Made by a program: the position numbers and the translations under genes. Below, piece after piece: positions 6,590 through 14,874 of a stretch of DNA of 64,000 bases; the first letter of the stretch is position 1, and every line of letters starts with the position of its first letter. Source of the DNA: Alteromonas sp. KC3 (lineage in GTDB: Bacteria; Pseudomonadota; Gammaproteobacteria; Enterobacterales; Alteromonadaceae); assembly GCF_016756315.1 (NCBI RefSeq), contig NZ_AP024235.1:2418001-2482000 (forward strand), in the 5' to 3' direction. The notes under the pieces were generated by a model, which did not search any database, had not been told where the DNA came from, and worked only from the letters and a program-made list of their open reading frames with translations.

Positions 6590-6901
6590 GCAGAACCTGT
6601 TCCGTTGGCCTTTTTAAAAACTAATGAAGCCAGCATACGATTGATTGTTAACGCAAACAAGAGAAACGACAGCGCGATGATGCTTTTGATTTAACTGAAG
6701 CAAGCCGCCATTTGAACTAACAAACGCATTGGCGCTTGCTGGCTGAAAATAAGAACTTGGTGTTAAAGCGCCTAATGCGCAACCTTTGAATTTAATGCGG
6801 CGACATTAAAACTACCAAAAGCCAGAGCGATGCTATTGAAGACAGGTAAGGGTAGTTGCACTGATAAATTTATAGAGCCAAACGAAGTTTAGGCTGACGC
6901 C
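6590..6901 (-). other. ORF-less integron cassette (about 310 bp)
   Basis: This stretch lies between two attC sites and has no convincing gene on either strand. The longest plus-strand frame, 6506-6694, starts inside attC 9 and matches nothing; on the minus strand only very short frames exist. It is the size of a cassette, so it is read as a noncoding cassette. Such cassettes can carry promoters or small RNAs; one promoter-like sequence is listed separately. Confidence 0.65.
6632..6660 (-). promoter_or_regulatory. Promoter-like sequence in the ORF-less cassette
   Basis: On the minus strand a TTGTTT hexamer (6660-6655) is followed after 17 bases by TATGCT (6637-6632). Spacing is ideal for sigma-70 and both boxes match at four of six positions or better. 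It would transcribe toward attC 9 and the 6017-6475 gene. This is a pattern match only. Confidence 0.3.
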
Positions 6902-7007
6902 TTCTAACTTTTAAATAAGGGGCGCAGACATGTGGGCTATAATGCGAAGCAGCCCACGTGTATGCGTCCCAGCGAACGAAGTGAGTGACTTAATTTTTTT
7001 GTTAGGT
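6902..7007 (-). repeat. attC site 10
   Basis: Left core on the minus strand is ACCTAAC (7007-7001), right core GTTAGAA (6908-6902), arm GCGCCCCTTATTTAAAA and the GTGGGCTGC/GCCCAC hairpin. Its outer half is almost identical to attC 8 and its centre to attC 2. Confidence 0.92.
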
Positions 7008-7013
7008 GCGAGC

Positions 7014-7382
7014 TTATTCATAGACCCCTTGCTTTGTAATCAAGCATCTAGGGCAAAAAGCCTTACCTTTTAATGCCAATTCATTACAGTCAGCAAATTG
7101 ACAATTGTTAGTTGAATAACCATTGTACTTTTTAAGTAACGCACTTACGTGTTTCCTCAATAGATGATCTTTGCTGACATCAGTTGGAGAGTCAATTTTC
7201 ACAGCAAATAGTGACTGTACTTTGTCGAAGTGATCAACTAACCAATGTTGAGAACAAGTTGAACATTTGAGAATAGATTGCCAACCATTCCCATAACTTT
7301 GCATTTCAGGCATTGAATTGAAGTAACTATCATTTCTCCAACCAATAACTCTTATATCCATGCTTTGACACTGACATTTCAC
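7014..7382 (-). CDS. Cassette protein with zinc-ribbon-like cysteine pairs, 122 aa
   Basis: The protein has cysteine pairs CQCQ near the N-terminus, CSTC (about residues 40-43) and, near the C-terminus, C-x4-C and CPRC (about 97-115), a spacing that suggests one or two small zinc-binding modules. No specific family is recognised. No ATG suits the start. GTG at 7382 is chosen because AGGT lies 7 bases upstream; GTG at 7391 is also in frame. That AGGT is part of the preceding attC core GTTAGGT, so the recombination site appears to supply the ribosome binding site. The stop TAA at 7016-7014 is just outside attC 10. Confidence 0.7.
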   Translation of the reverse strand: MKCQCQSMDIRVIGWRNDSYFNSMPEMQSYGNGWQSILKCSTCSQHWLVDHFDKVQSLFAVKIDSPTDVSKDHLLRKHVSALLKKYNGYSTNNCQFADCNELALKGKAFCPRCLITKQGVYE

Positions 7383-7389
7383 TTGTAGC

Positions 7390-7506
7390 ACCTAACGGCC
7401 CGCATAACGGGCAAAAATACGTAGGCTATAATACCGAGCGAAGCGAAGGGAGCCTACGTGTTTTTGTCCCAGCGAGCTTGCGAGCGAGTTTATGCGATTG
7501 TTAGGT
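7390..7506 (-). repeat. attC site 11
   Basis: Left core on the minus strand is ACCTAAC (7506-7500), right core GTTAGGT (7396-7390), arm GCCCGTTATGCGGGCC, inner hairpin GTAGGCTCC...AGCCTACG. The cores match each other perfectly. Confidence 0.92.
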
Positions 7507-7935
7507 GCGTGGCCAAGATGGAGCACCGTTTTCTCTAAACAAAACGCCAAAATTAATGCATTTAACGATACCAAACTGAACCTGTAACTCCAGCCACTCA
7601 TCTTCATAATTGATTGACGTAAAGCCACCAAAATCATCATATTTTGGTTTGGAGTTAAGCATTGAACTTAGAAGTTCAACAGCAGTTTTTTCACTTAGCC
7701 CGATGAGACTACTACCAAACAGTTTGGCCTCTTTATTATGAACTTCTAGCCACCCAAGTCGATTGTCACTGTCTGGTTCAAATGACAACTCAATTTCCAG
7801 TTCGTTGTATTGAATACGCTTACAGCCACTATCGGTAAAGTAACTTTTATCTGGGCTCCCCAAAAGTTTTTGAGCTTCGTTTTCAGTGATACCGAATAAA
7901 AGTGAGTCTATTCCTTTGCCAATGTATAGATCCAT
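7501..7935 (-). CDS. Integron cassette protein of unknown function, 144 aa
   Basis: The ATG at 7935 is preceded by GAGG 10 bases upstream. The soluble protein opens with IDSLLFGITENEAQKLLGSPDK, a helix-turn motif in which a short sequence and a glycine-proline turn precede beta strands; similar N-termini occur in small integron and immunity-like proteins, but no named family is claimed. It ends RENGAPSWPRT, and the TAA stop (7503-7501) is supplied by the attC core ACCTAAC. It has no signal peptide or membrane segment. Confidence 0.75.
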   Translation of the reverse strand: MDLYIGKGIDSLLFGITENEAQKLLGSPDKSYFTDSGCKRIQYNELEIELSFEPDSDNRLGWLEVHNKEAKLFGSSLIGLSEKTAVELLSSMLNSKPKYDDFGGFTSINYEDEWLELQVQFGIVKCINFGVLFRENGAPSWPRT

Positions 7936-7951
7936 CCATTTACCTCAAAGC

Positions 7952-8060
7952 ACCTAACTTTTAAATAAGGGGCGATAACGCGTAGGGCATAATAGCGAAG
8001 CGGCCCTGCGTGTTAGCGTCCCAGTGGGCTTTAGCCCACGACTTAATTTTTTTGTTATAC
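7952..8060 (-). repeat. attC site 12
   Basis: Left core on the minus strand is GTATAAC (8060-8054), right core GTTAGGT (7958-7952), arm GCCCCTTATTTAAAA. The outer part includes a second small palindrome, GTGGGCTAAAGCCCAC. Confidence 0.9.
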
Positions 8061-8288
8061 ACAAACCGTATGTTAACTGCCAGCATGTTGAAGAAAATAG
8101 GGTAAAAGTACTGAATAAAACAACCAACGTTTTTAGCTTTTACTTGCTGCCAAAGAAGAGAGCTGCTTGAGTTGAAAAGCGGTGCTTTCAAGCTTCCTTC
8201 GATGCTGACCGAAAACCAAAACGAACCTCCAAAGCCGTTGTAAAAAAGTAATGAACTTCGGCCTGACTTTTACTAAAGAATGGGTGGT
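8061..8288 (-). other. ORF-less integron cassette (about 230 bp)
   Basis: This lies between attC 12 and attC 13. A minus-strand frame beginning with TTG at 8191 and ending MLAVNIRFVYN runs straight into attC 12 and has no ribosome binding site, so it is not called as a gene. No plus-strand gene is visible. The end of this cassette and the end of the 6590-6901 cassette both contain ATGCTGGC, so the two may be related. Confidence 0.55.
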
Positions 8289-8405
8289 GTATAACGCCCC
8301 AACTTTGGGGCACAAATACATGGGCTAAAATAACGAGCGAAGCGAGGGAGCCCATGTGTTTGTGTCCCAGCGAACGCAGTGAGCGCCAACAGTTGTTTGT
8401 TAGCT
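8289..8405 (-). repeat. attC site 13 (rightmost)
   Basis: Left core on the minus strand is AGCTAAC (8405-8399), right core GTTATAC (8295-8289), arm GCCCCAAAGTTGGGGC, inner hairpin GGGCTCC...AGCCCATG. Confidence 0.9.
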
Positions 8406-8416
8406 GCACATGCTGA

Positions 8417-8812
8417 TTAAACCGCAATTATTAATGTTAAACAGACAATAATTAGCCAACCGTAAATACTAAAGTACTTGAGCATATCAGATTGCAACAT
8501 AGGCAAGTAGTTTTGACTGAACTCTGCTGCTACACGTGGAAACATAGCAATACCGAAGCCAATGCTTGGAAACAAAAAGAAAAACATAAAGCGGGGATCG
8601 CGAATAGTCGAAACTGGTTCATAGAAGGAATAAATGCCTGATTTACCCAAAACTAAAATCATTCCCAAATAAAGCGCAAATAATAAAGAGGCTATTTTTT
8701 CAGCCCTCCCCCAAATCTTGGGGTCGTCAAAAGTGCCATATTCGTTGAAATGACGCACAGCAAAAAAAGACGGAATAGAAATTAAAACAACTGTTGAGAT
8801 TAATGTTTCCAT
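8417..8812 (-). CDS. Cassette-encoded integral membrane protein, 131 aa
   Basis: The ATG at 8812 begins METLISTVVLISIPSFFAV. Hydropathy by eye shows four membrane segments (about residues 3-20, 43-59, 76-93 and 112-131), with a short charged loop FNEYGTFDDPKIWGRAEK between the first two. No family is recognised. The frame is open to 8842 but that part crosses the array boundary core at 8819-8825. It is the first cassette of the array relative to where an integrase and its promoter would be, the position usually expressed most strongly. Confidence 0.75.
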   Translation of the reverse strand: METLISTVVLISIPSFFAVRHFNEYGTFDDPKIWGRAEKIASLLFALYLGMILVLGKSGIYSFYEPVSTIRDPRFMFFFLFPSIGFGIAMFPRVAAEFSQNYLPMLQSDMLKYFSIYGWLIIVCLTLIIAV

Positions 8813-8818
8813 ATTTGC

Positions 8819-8825
8819 AGCTAAC
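8819..8825 (-). other. Right boundary core site of the array (attI remnant or orphan attC core)
   Basis: The minus strand reads GTTAGCT here, equal to the left core of attC 13 in inverse orientation (AGCTAAC), so the first cassette is bounded by the same seven bases. No attC arm or hairpin lies to its right, so this is where an attI site would be expected. The 190 bases up to the DUF1244 terminator have no integrase. Confidence 0.5.
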
Positions 8826-9014
8826 AACTTACTCGTCCCCAAACCGTCATGCTAATCCACACCACTTTAGGGTATTTGCTCATTTAATTGCTCACTACTT
8901 TAAACCACAACCGACAGAGAAATAAAGCAAAAACCGTGTTGTCGTTTTTCGCTCATATATTAAAAACAACAAATCGGTGTTTAGGTGATTTTGGTGTATT
9001 TCACGCAGCCAAAC
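8826..9014. other. Intergenic spacer between the array and core genome
   Basis: No gene is supported; a 62-residue plus-strand frame (8888-9076) overlaps the DUF1244 terminator and stop. Reading leftward, TTGTGG and TTAAAT with 17 bases between them (about 8910-8882) is a weak promoter-like pair that could serve the first cassette. Confidence 0.4.
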
Positions 9015-9042
9015 ACAAAAAAGCCAGCTTTCGCTGGCTTCT
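9015..9042 (-). terminator. Rho-independent terminator of the DUF1244 gene
   Basis: AAGCCAGC / GCTGGCTT stem with a 4-base loop (9021-9040), followed on the minus strand by TTTTTTG. Confidence 0.85.
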
Positions 9043-9059
9043 TAAACACATAGCAACTG

Positions 9060-9353
9060 TTACTTTTTCTGTCTAGCAGCAAGCTTTTCAAGCTGCTCGT
9101 CAGTGGCAGGAAGCTGGTGCTTTTCTTTCCATTCTGAATACGGCATTTTGTATACCACTTCGCGTGCAGCCTCGTAGTCTATATCGGCGCCCTGCTCGCT
9201 TGCAGCCGCAGAATACCATTTTGCCAAGCAGTTACGGCAGAAATCCGCCAAAATCATCAGGTCGATGTTCTGAACGTCTTTGTTCGCGTCTAAGTGCTCT
9301 ACTAAACGGCGGAATACCGCGGCTTCTACTTCAGTTTGCGTTTGCTTATCCAT
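9060..9353 (-). CDS. DUF1244 family protein, 97 aa
   Basis: A small cytoplasmic protein with the highly conserved DUF1244 signature: FRRLVEHL (residues 14-21), VQNIDLMILADFCRNCLAKWY (about 27-47) and MPYSEWKEKHQ (about 71-81). The two cysteines C-x2-C in FCRNCL are family features. The function of DUF1244 is not established; the family is common in marine and alpha/gammaproteobacteria. The ATG at 9353 has AGAGG upstream. It is the first core gene next to the cassette array and has its own terminator, so it marks the boundary of the mobile region. Confidence 0.9.
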   Translation of the reverse strand: MDKQTQTEVEAAVFRRLVEHLDANKDVQNIDLMILADFCRNCLAKWYSAAASEQGADIDYEAAREVVYKMPYSEWKEKHQLPATDEQLEKLAARQKK

Positions 9354-9450
9354 TATTAATTACCTCTTAAAAAGCGCTTTCGTTATGGCTTAAAAGTGTG
9401 GGTAAACGGGTAAAACCCAACCCGTTATTATTTCTTTAAACCCAAAAACG

Positions 9451-9477
9451 AAAAAAGGGAGCCAAGCTCCCTTTTTA
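9451..9477 (-). terminator. Rho-independent terminator of pnp
   Basis: AAGGGAGC / GCTCCCTT stem with a 3-base loop, flanked on the minus strand by a T run. Confidence 0.85.
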
Positions 9478-9515
9478 CTTATATGTGACTAACTAGGTTT
9501 AAAACCTAATTGCCA

Positions 9516-11627
9516 TTATTCTGCGTCGTCAGACTTAGGCGCAGGCTTTTCTAGAAGCTCTTTAATGCTTAAACGTACACGGTTTTGGCGATCAATTTCC
9601 ATAACCTTAACGTCAACCATTTGGCCTTCTTCTAGGTAGTCAGTTACTTTGTTCACACGCTCGTGAGCGATTTGTGAAATGTGAACAAGACCCTCTTTAC
9701 CTGGAAGTACTTCTACAAACGCACCGAAGTCTACAATACGTGTAATCTTACCGTTGTAAGTCTTACCGACTTCAATTTCAGCCGTTACTTGCTCAATCTT
9801 GCTAATAGCGATGTCTGCTTTCGCACGCTCTGTCGCGAAGATTTTGATAGTACCGTCGTCTTCAATCTCAATGTTAGTGTCAGACTCTTCAGTAATTTGA
9901 CGGATCATCGCGCCGCCTTTACCGATAACGTCACGGATCTTGTCTTGGTCAATCTTCATTGTGTAGATGCGTGGCGCAAATTCACTTAGCTCTTCACGGT
10001 GACCGCCAATGGCTTCGTCCATGGTCTTAAGAATGTGCAAACGTGCTTCTTTTGCTTGTTTAAGCGCAATTTGCATGATTTCTTTAGTGATACCTTCAAT
10101 CTTGATGTCCATTTGAAGTGCAGTAATACCTTCGGTAGTACCTGCTACTTTGAAGTCCATGTCGCCAAGGTGATCTTCGTCACCAAGGATGTCTGAAAGT
10201 ACAACAAAATTGTCGTCGCTCTTAACAAGACCCATTGCGATACCCGCAACAGACGCTTTAATTGGTACACCTGCATCCATAAGCGCTAGTGAAGTACCAC
10301 AAACAGAGGCCATTGATGAAGAACCGTTTGATTCTGTGATTTCAGAAACCACACGAACTACATACGGGAATTCTTCTTCACTTGGCATTACTGCTTGAAT
10401 ACCACGCTTCGCTAGACGACCGTGACCAATTTCACGACGCTTAGGCGAACCAATCATACCGGTTTCACCAACACAGTATGGAGGGAAGTTGTAGTGAAGC
10501 ATGAAACGGCTGTCGCGCTTACCTTGAAGCTCGTCAATCATCTGTGCGTCACGCTCTGTACCAAGCGTAGCAGCTACAAGTGCCTGCGTTTCACCACGAG
10601 TGAATAGTGCAGAACCGTGAGTACGCGGAAGAATACCTGTCGCTACGTCTAGTGCACGAATCATTGCTGGGTCACGACCATCAATACGTGGCGCTCCAGA
10701 TAGAATGCGTGAACGTACTACGTCAGACTCAAGGTCATGAAGAAGGTCTAGAACTTCTTTCTTGTCTTGATCTTCGTCTTCAGCAAGGATAGCTTCAAGA
10801 GCTTTTTCAGTTGCTGCAGTTACCGCGTCTTTACGCTCCAACTTGTCAGAAATCTGGTAAGCCGCAGTCATTTCTGCTTCAGCTAGTGCTTTAACTTTAT
10901 CTTTAAGTGCAGTGTTTTCTGCTTCTGGCGCCCAGTCCCACTTCTCAGTGCCAACTTCGGCTGCAAATTCGTTGACCGCGTTAACTACTGTTTGCATTTG
11001 CTCGTGACCGAACATAACCGCACCTAGCATAGTATCTTCAGAAAGCACGCTTGCTTCTGATTCAACCATAAGTACTGCGCCTTCTGTACCCGCAACAACA
11101 AGGTCAAGTTCGCTTTCAGCTTGCTCTTCGTTGCGTGTATTTAGAATGTATTCGCCGTTGCTGAAACCAACACGTGCCGCACCAATTGGGCCGTTGAATG
11201 GAATACCAGAAATAGCAAGGGCTGCAGAAGTACCAATCATAGAGATGATGTCTGTAGGGATATCTGGGTTAGCAGACATTACAGTAACAACAACCTGTAC
11301 TTCGTTTTTGAAACCTTCTGGGAATAAAGGGCGGATTGGACGGTCGATAAGACGTGCAATCAAGGTTTCGCCTTCAGATGGACGACCTTCACGCTTGAAG
11401 AAACCACCTGGGATTTTACCCGCAGCGTACGCTTTTTCTTGGTAGTTAACAGTTAGTGGGAAGAAGTCTTGATCTGCTTTGGCTTCTTTTTTACCAACTA
11501 CTGTTACCAGTACAGACGTGTCGTCCATGCTCGCAAGAACCGCAGCTGTTGCCTGACGAGCAATTACACCCGTCTCTAGAGTTACAGTATGCTGTCCATA
11601 CTGAAATGATTTAGTAATAGGAGTCAC
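9516..11627 (-). CDS. pnp: Polyribonucleotide nucleotidyltransferase (PNPase)
   Basis: A 703-residue 3'-5' phosphorolytic exoribonuclease that degrades mRNA to nucleoside diphosphates and works in the RNA degradosome as a trimer. Order of domains: RNase PH-like 1 (about 10-140), helical domain (about 145-230), RNase PH-like 2 (about 320-460), KH (about 550-610, with IGKGGAMIR) and S1 (about 620-690, [18 protein letters not shown]), then a short acidic tail. Length and domains are standard. In most gammaproteobacteria pnp follows rpsO, but here no rpsO is upstream: the next gene is a divergent HNH nuclease after 326 bp. It has its own terminator downstream. Confidence 0.98.
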   Translation of the reverse strand: MTPITKSFQYGQHTVTLETGVIARQATAAVLASMDDTSVLVTVVGKKEAKADQDFFPLTVNYQEKAYAAGKIPGGFFKREGRPSEGETLIARLIDRPIRPLFPEGFKNEVQVVVTVMSANPDIPTDIISMIGTSAALAISGIPFNGPIGAARVGFSNGEYILNTRNEEQAESELDLVVAGTEGAVLMVESEASVLSEDTMLGAVMFGHEQMQTVVNAVNEFAAEVGTEKWDWAPEAENTALKDKVKALAEAEMTAAYQISDKLERKDAVTAATEKALEAILAEDEDQDKKEVLDLLHDLESDVVRSRILSGAPRIDGRDPAMIRALDVATGILPRTHGSALFTRGETQALVAATLGTERDAQMIDELQGKRDSRFMLHYNFPPYCVGETGMIGSPKRREIGHGRLAKRGIQAVMPSEEEFPYVVRVVSEITESNGSSSMASVCGTSLALMDAGVPIKASVAGIAMGLVKSDDNFVVLSDILGDEDHLGDMDFKVAGTTEGITALQMDIKIEGITKEIMQIALKQAKEARLHILKTMDEAIGGHREELSEFAPRIYTMKIDQDKIRDVIGKGGAMIRQITEESDTNIEIEDDGTIKIFATERAKADIAISKIEQVTAEIEVGKTYNGKITRIVDFGAFVEVLPGKEGLVHISQIAHERVNKVTDYLEEGQMVDVKVMEIDRQNRVRLSIKELLEKPAPKSDDAE

Positions 11628-11953
11628 TATTTGTCCTTTAATTTCAATCTTTATTTATCGCTTTTAAACGCGGCGCATAGTATAGCCATGAAGTGGAATT
11701 AATACCATGGTCAAATGCAGCCCCGCGAAGAATTTGTCGTGTTATTGGGTGTTTTATCGTAATGCTCTATCGCACCATGACTATATGAAATATCTGTGAA
11801 ATTTCAATTATTGACTATATTTTCATCATACTGACACAAAAAAGCGTATGCTAGAACAAAAAGGAAACAAGTCGTCTTCACTTTTCACAAGTAAACAAAA
11901 GCGAAAACAAGTCAAAAAGAACGTCTAAAAATAAGTGTGCTAAGGGGGTTACC
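11628..11953. other. Divergent intergenic region between pnp and the HNH gene
   Basis: About 326 bp with no gene. It should contain the pnp promoter and leader (leftward) and the promoter of the HNH gene (rightward). The region is A-rich near the right end. No rpsO remnant and no clear long stem-loop of the type that RNase III cuts in other pnp leaders was recognised by eye. Confidence 0.5.
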
Positions 11954-12508
11954 ATGTTGGTACTTCGATTAAATAAAGCAGGCATGCCACAAGAGTGGAT
12001 AGATGTTGAACAAGCTGCAAAGCTCTATAGCCAAGATAAGGTATTGTTTGAGCTAGGCAGTGATGCTATTACCTTGAAAGGTGGCTGGAATCATCAGGGC
12101 CTTCAAAGCCAACTTACACTGTCGAGCATAATCGCGTGTGATGGCAAGGTAACTGATCTTTCTGGCAAAGTGGCACTTACCAATCGATATCTGTTTCGAA
12201 GAGACAGTTACCTTTGTTTGTACTGTGGCCATCAATTCACGCCAAAACAATTAACTCGCGACCACATTATTCCCCGCTCACGAGGTGGCAAAGATACGTG
12301 GACGAATGTAGCAACGGCTTGTCAGCGCTGTAATCACGCCAAAGGCGCAAAAACCCCAGAAGAAGCAAACATGCCATTGCTTGCCGTACCATTTAGACCC
12401 AACGTTTATGAACGCTTTTACCTTATGAACAGGCGAATACTGGCTGACCAAATGGCATTTTTGCAAAGTCACTTTACCAGCAATCGCCGCTGGGCCTGCA
12501 ATGTTTAA
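11954..12508 (+). CDS. HNH endonuclease family protein, 184 aa
   Basis: A C-terminal HNH nuclease domain with zinc-binding cysteines: CLYCGHQF (about residue 88), then LTRDHIIPRSRGGKDTWTNVATACQRCNHAKG, which holds the catalytic DH, the N and the second C-x2-C pair. The first 80 residues form a separate, less conserved domain (VLFELGSDAITLKGGWN). This architecture (5-methylcytosine-type HNH, McrA-like) is common as a stand-alone chromosomal gene in gammaproteobacteria, with unknown role, possibly DNA repair. It ends four bases inside the convergent mscS-type gene. Confidence 0.88.
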   Translation: MLVLRLNKAGMPQEWIDVEQAAKLYSQDKVLFELGSDAITLKGGWNHQGLQSQLTLSSIIACDGKVTDLSGKVALTNRYLFRRDSYLCLYCGHQFTPKQLTRDHIIPRSRGGKDTWTNVATACQRCNHAKGAKTPEEANMPLLAVPFRPNVYERFYLMNRRILADQMAFLQSHFTSNRRWACNV

Positions 12509-13440
12509 AGGCTACTATTGCTGGCTGTAACACTGTGAGGAAGTTGCGCTGCTGATTGGTCAACCTGTTGCGATTCAATCTGCTTTTGCTCTTCTTTCAT
12601 TGCTTTAAACCATAGGCTTAGCCAATCGGAACACATTTTGTGCTCTAACTCGTGAGCCTCAGCAGTTGGGCAAAACAGACTAACTTTAACTACCACTTTG
12701 GCAAGTTCGTTGGTCTTTATTTCTACTTCAGGATCGATTCGAATAAACTCTTGTTCTAAGTGGCGTTCTATCAAGCCTTTATAGCGCTCTGCCACATCAC
12801 GAAAATACTCACAATGGGCTTGTGCTCTTGCATGGAAGGCAGGTAACAAGCTATAAGCATTAACGGTTGGCTCGTTCACAATTTCAAACGAATGTAATCG
12901 GTAGCGACGCATAAAGTTTAAGTTTCTTACCGTCTGGGTCACCAATTGGCTATTTGGCACATATACGTGCTTACCTGTGTAATTGAATGTCTCTGCATCA
13001 ACTTCTAGCAACGCGGTTTTGGCCCAGTCCATTTCAACCACTTCACCAATCACGTTGTTCATTTGGATCCAATCACCTACCCTGAAAGGCCTTGCCCCCA
13101 AATAGTAAATGAACCCCATAAAGCACTGAATAAATTCTCTGGTGGCCAGTACAATTGCTACCATGAACGCCGCAATAGAGATAGCTAAGGTTTGAATTTC
13201 TGACGACCACACCATCATCAACAAAATAATAATGAATGCGTTGCCGAGCTGTTCGAGGATGTTTATTTGATTGCGGCGGTCTTCACCGCGACGAGAACTT
13301 CGCCGTTTGATAAGGCGCAAAATGCCTTTCTTGATGTAGTGCAGAATGACCAAAAGCACCAAAGATGTGAGCAGCTTATACTCATTGGCAAATGCAATGA
13401 GTTGTTGCCACAACTGCGCTGGGTCTATCACTATCTCCAT
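12505..13440 (-). CDS. MscS-family mechanosensitive ion channel, 311 aa
   Basis: An inner-membrane channel that opens on membrane tension to release osmolytes. Three membrane segments (about residues 19-37, 67-83, 85-104), the last being the pore-lining helix, are followed by the cytoplasmic MscS beta domain (PFRVGDWIQMNNVIGEVVEMDW, about 118-139) and a C-terminal alpha/beta part ending in a Gln/Ser-rich tail. The start at 13440 is preferred over an upstream in-frame start at 13491 because GGAG lies 5 bases upstream and the protein begins directly with MEIVIDPAQL. It overlaps the convergent HNH gene by four bases. Confidence 0.9.
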   Translation of the reverse strand: MEIVIDPAQLWQQLIAFANEYKLLTSLVLLVILHYIKKGILRLIKRRSSRRGEDRRNQINILEQLGNAFIIILLMMVWSSEIQTLAISIAAFMVAIVLATREFIQCFMGFIYYLGARPFRVGDWIQMNNVIGEVVEMDWAKTALLEVDAETFNYTGKHVYVPNSQLVTQTVRNLNFMRRYRLHSFEIVNEPTVNAYSLLPAFHARAQAHCEYFRDVAERYKGLIERHLEQEFIRIDPEVEIKTNELAKVVVKVSLFCPTAEAHELEHKMCSDWLSLWFKAMKEEQKQIESQQVDQSAAQLPHSVTASNSSL

Positions 13441-13510
13441 GTCGGCTCCATCTTGTTGCGAAGTGCAGTTATTGTTAGTGATGCGTAACAATAAACTTAT
13501 GATAAAACAT

Positions 13511-13540
13511 AAAAAAGCGCCGACTACTGTCAGCGCTTTG
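13511..13540 (-). terminator. Probable terminator of the putP-proB-proA cluster
   Basis: On the minus strand AAAGCGC-TGAC pairs with GTC-GGCGCTTT and is followed by TTTTTT. Confidence 0.6.
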
Positions 13541-13626
13541 CATTATGAAGCATGAAGACTTGAGGCACAATCCCGACCAGTTAGACCGGGTAATTAGTGT
13601 GCAGCCTCATTTATAAGCCAATCACG

Positions 13627-14874
13627 TTATTCGCGAATTTGACCTTCGCCATTGACTAAATATTTCTCAGATGTCAGCGACTCGAGTCCCATTGGGCCAT
13701 ACGCATGTAACTTGGTTGTGGCAATACCAATTTCTGCACCGAGTCCAAGTTGGCTACCGTCAGAAAAACGCGATGACGCGTTAACCATTACCACACTTGC
13801 GTCAACAGCACGCTGGAACAATTTGCCCTTTTCTGCGTCTTCGGTACAAATAACTTCGGTATGGTTACTACCAAATTGCGCAATATGATCGATTGCGGCA
13901 TCGAAGTCATCAACAACGCGAATAGCAATTTCAAGCCCTAGATACTCTTCACCGTAAGCGTCTTCCGCGATGATGTCAGCATCAGTGAAATAGGCACTGC
14001 CCTTTTCATTTACATGTACCTTAACGCCTTTCTCTTTAAACGCCTCAGCTACTTTAGGAAGGAAATCACCTGCAACAGCAGAATGAACCACTAACCCTTC
14101 AAGGGCGTTACATACACCTGTGCGTTGCGTTTTACCGTTAAGTAATAAACCCATTGCCTTATCAAGGTCAGCGTCTTGGTCTACATACAAGTGACACACA
14201 CCTTTAAAGTGCTGGATAACCGGCACCTTCGCGTTATCGGTAACGTAGTTAATTAACCCTTCGCCACCGCGCGGAATAATTACGTCAATGTAATCGCGTT
14301 GCTCCATAAGCTCTTGCATTAGTGTGCGATCTGGATTTGGCACTACAGTGACCAATGCTTTTGGTAGATTGTGCTTTTCAAGTACATCCTGCATAAGCTC
14401 AGCAATCGCTAAACTTGTGTCTAACGCTTCTTTACCACCACGTAAAATAACCGCATTACCAGACTTGAAACACAGCGCGCCAGCGTCTGCGGTAACATTA
14501 GGTCGTGCTTCATAAATCATACACACAACCCCTAATGGAATACGCATCTTCTTAATTTCTATCCCATTAGGGCGAGTGCCAATAACACGCTCTTTACCAA
14601 CCGGATCGTCAAGTTCAACAATAACTTCGATACCTTCGGCCATAGATTCAATACGCTCGTCGTTCAAAATCAAGCGGTCTACCATGGCAGCATCAAGGTT
14701 GTTTTCTTTTGCTCGTGCTACTTCTTTCTCATTAACCGCAATGATTTTGTCTTTGTTTGCGCGAATAGCTGCCGCCATGTCAGTTAACACCGCGTTTTTT
14801 TGGCTTTCACTTAAAATAGCCAATGTACGTGCAGCTTGTTTTGCCTGTTGTGCTAACTCTGTAATAATACTCAT
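13627..14874 (-). CDS. proA: Glutamate-5-semialdehyde dehydrogenase (gamma-glutamyl phosphate reductase)
   Basis: The second step of proline synthesis: NADPH-dependent reduction of gamma-glutamyl phosphate to glutamate-5-semialdehyde. The 415-residue protein has the ALDH-like fold with the catalytic cysteine in KTQRTGVCNALEG (about residue 250) and the conserved RPNVTADAGALCFKSGNAVILRG segment split around residues 123-145. Length is standard. It overlaps the stop of proB by four bases (ATGA-type junction), so the two are translationally coupled and the enzymes can channel the unstable phosphate intermediate. It is followed by a likely terminator. Confidence 0.98.
   Translation of the reverse strand: MSIITELAQQAKQAARTLAILSESQKNAVLTDMAAAIRANKDKIIAVNEKEVARAKENNLDAAMVDRLILNDERIESMAEGIEVIVELDDPVGKERVIGTRPNGIEIKKMRIPLGVVCMIYEARPNVTADAGALCFKSGNAVILRGGKEALDTSLAIAELMQDVLEKHNLPKALVTVVPNPDRTLMQELMEQRDYIDVIIPRGGEGLINYVTDNAKVPVIQHFKGVCHLYVDQDADLDKAMGLLLNGKTQRTGVCNALEGLVVHSAVAGDFLPKVAEAFKEKGVKVHVNEKGSAYFTDADIIAEDAYGEEYLGLEIAIRVVDDFDAAIDHIAQFGSNHTEVICTEDAEKGKLFQRAVDASVVMVNASSRFSDGSQLGLGAEIGIATTKLHAYGPMGLESLTSEKYLVNGEGQIRE

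Larger units (their letters stand above)
1..8825 (-). mobile_element. Integron gene-cassette array without a visible integrase
   Basis: Small minus-strand genes alternate with thirteen similar sites of about 100-117 bp. Each site begins (minus strand) with a RYYYAAC-type core followed by AAA/CAA, has an inner inverted repeat GTGGGC/GCCCAC and ends with CCCCTTA plus a GTT-type core, which is the layout of attC sites. Each gene lies 5' of its attC on the minus strand, as in normal cassettes. The site-to-site similarity is the pattern of a chromosomal integron rather than a mixed class 1 array. No tyrosine recombinase gene is present on the integrase-proximal (right) side within the window, so the array is at least locally an attC cluster lacking an integrase. 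It continues past the left edge. Confidence 0.9.

Noticed and set aside
7961..8191. Minus-strand frame ending MLAVNIRFVYN and running into attC
   Set aside because: It starts at a TTG without a ribosome binding site and most of its length is ORF-less cassette and attC sequence.
290..8410. Regularly spaced repeats suggesting CRISPR
   Set aside because: The repeats are 100-117 bp with inner hairpins, and the spacers are gene-sized and coding; this is an attC cassette array.
11628..11953. Possible rpsO upstream of pnp
   Set aside because: Neither strand contains a ribosomal protein S15 sequence; the expected length and motifs are absent.
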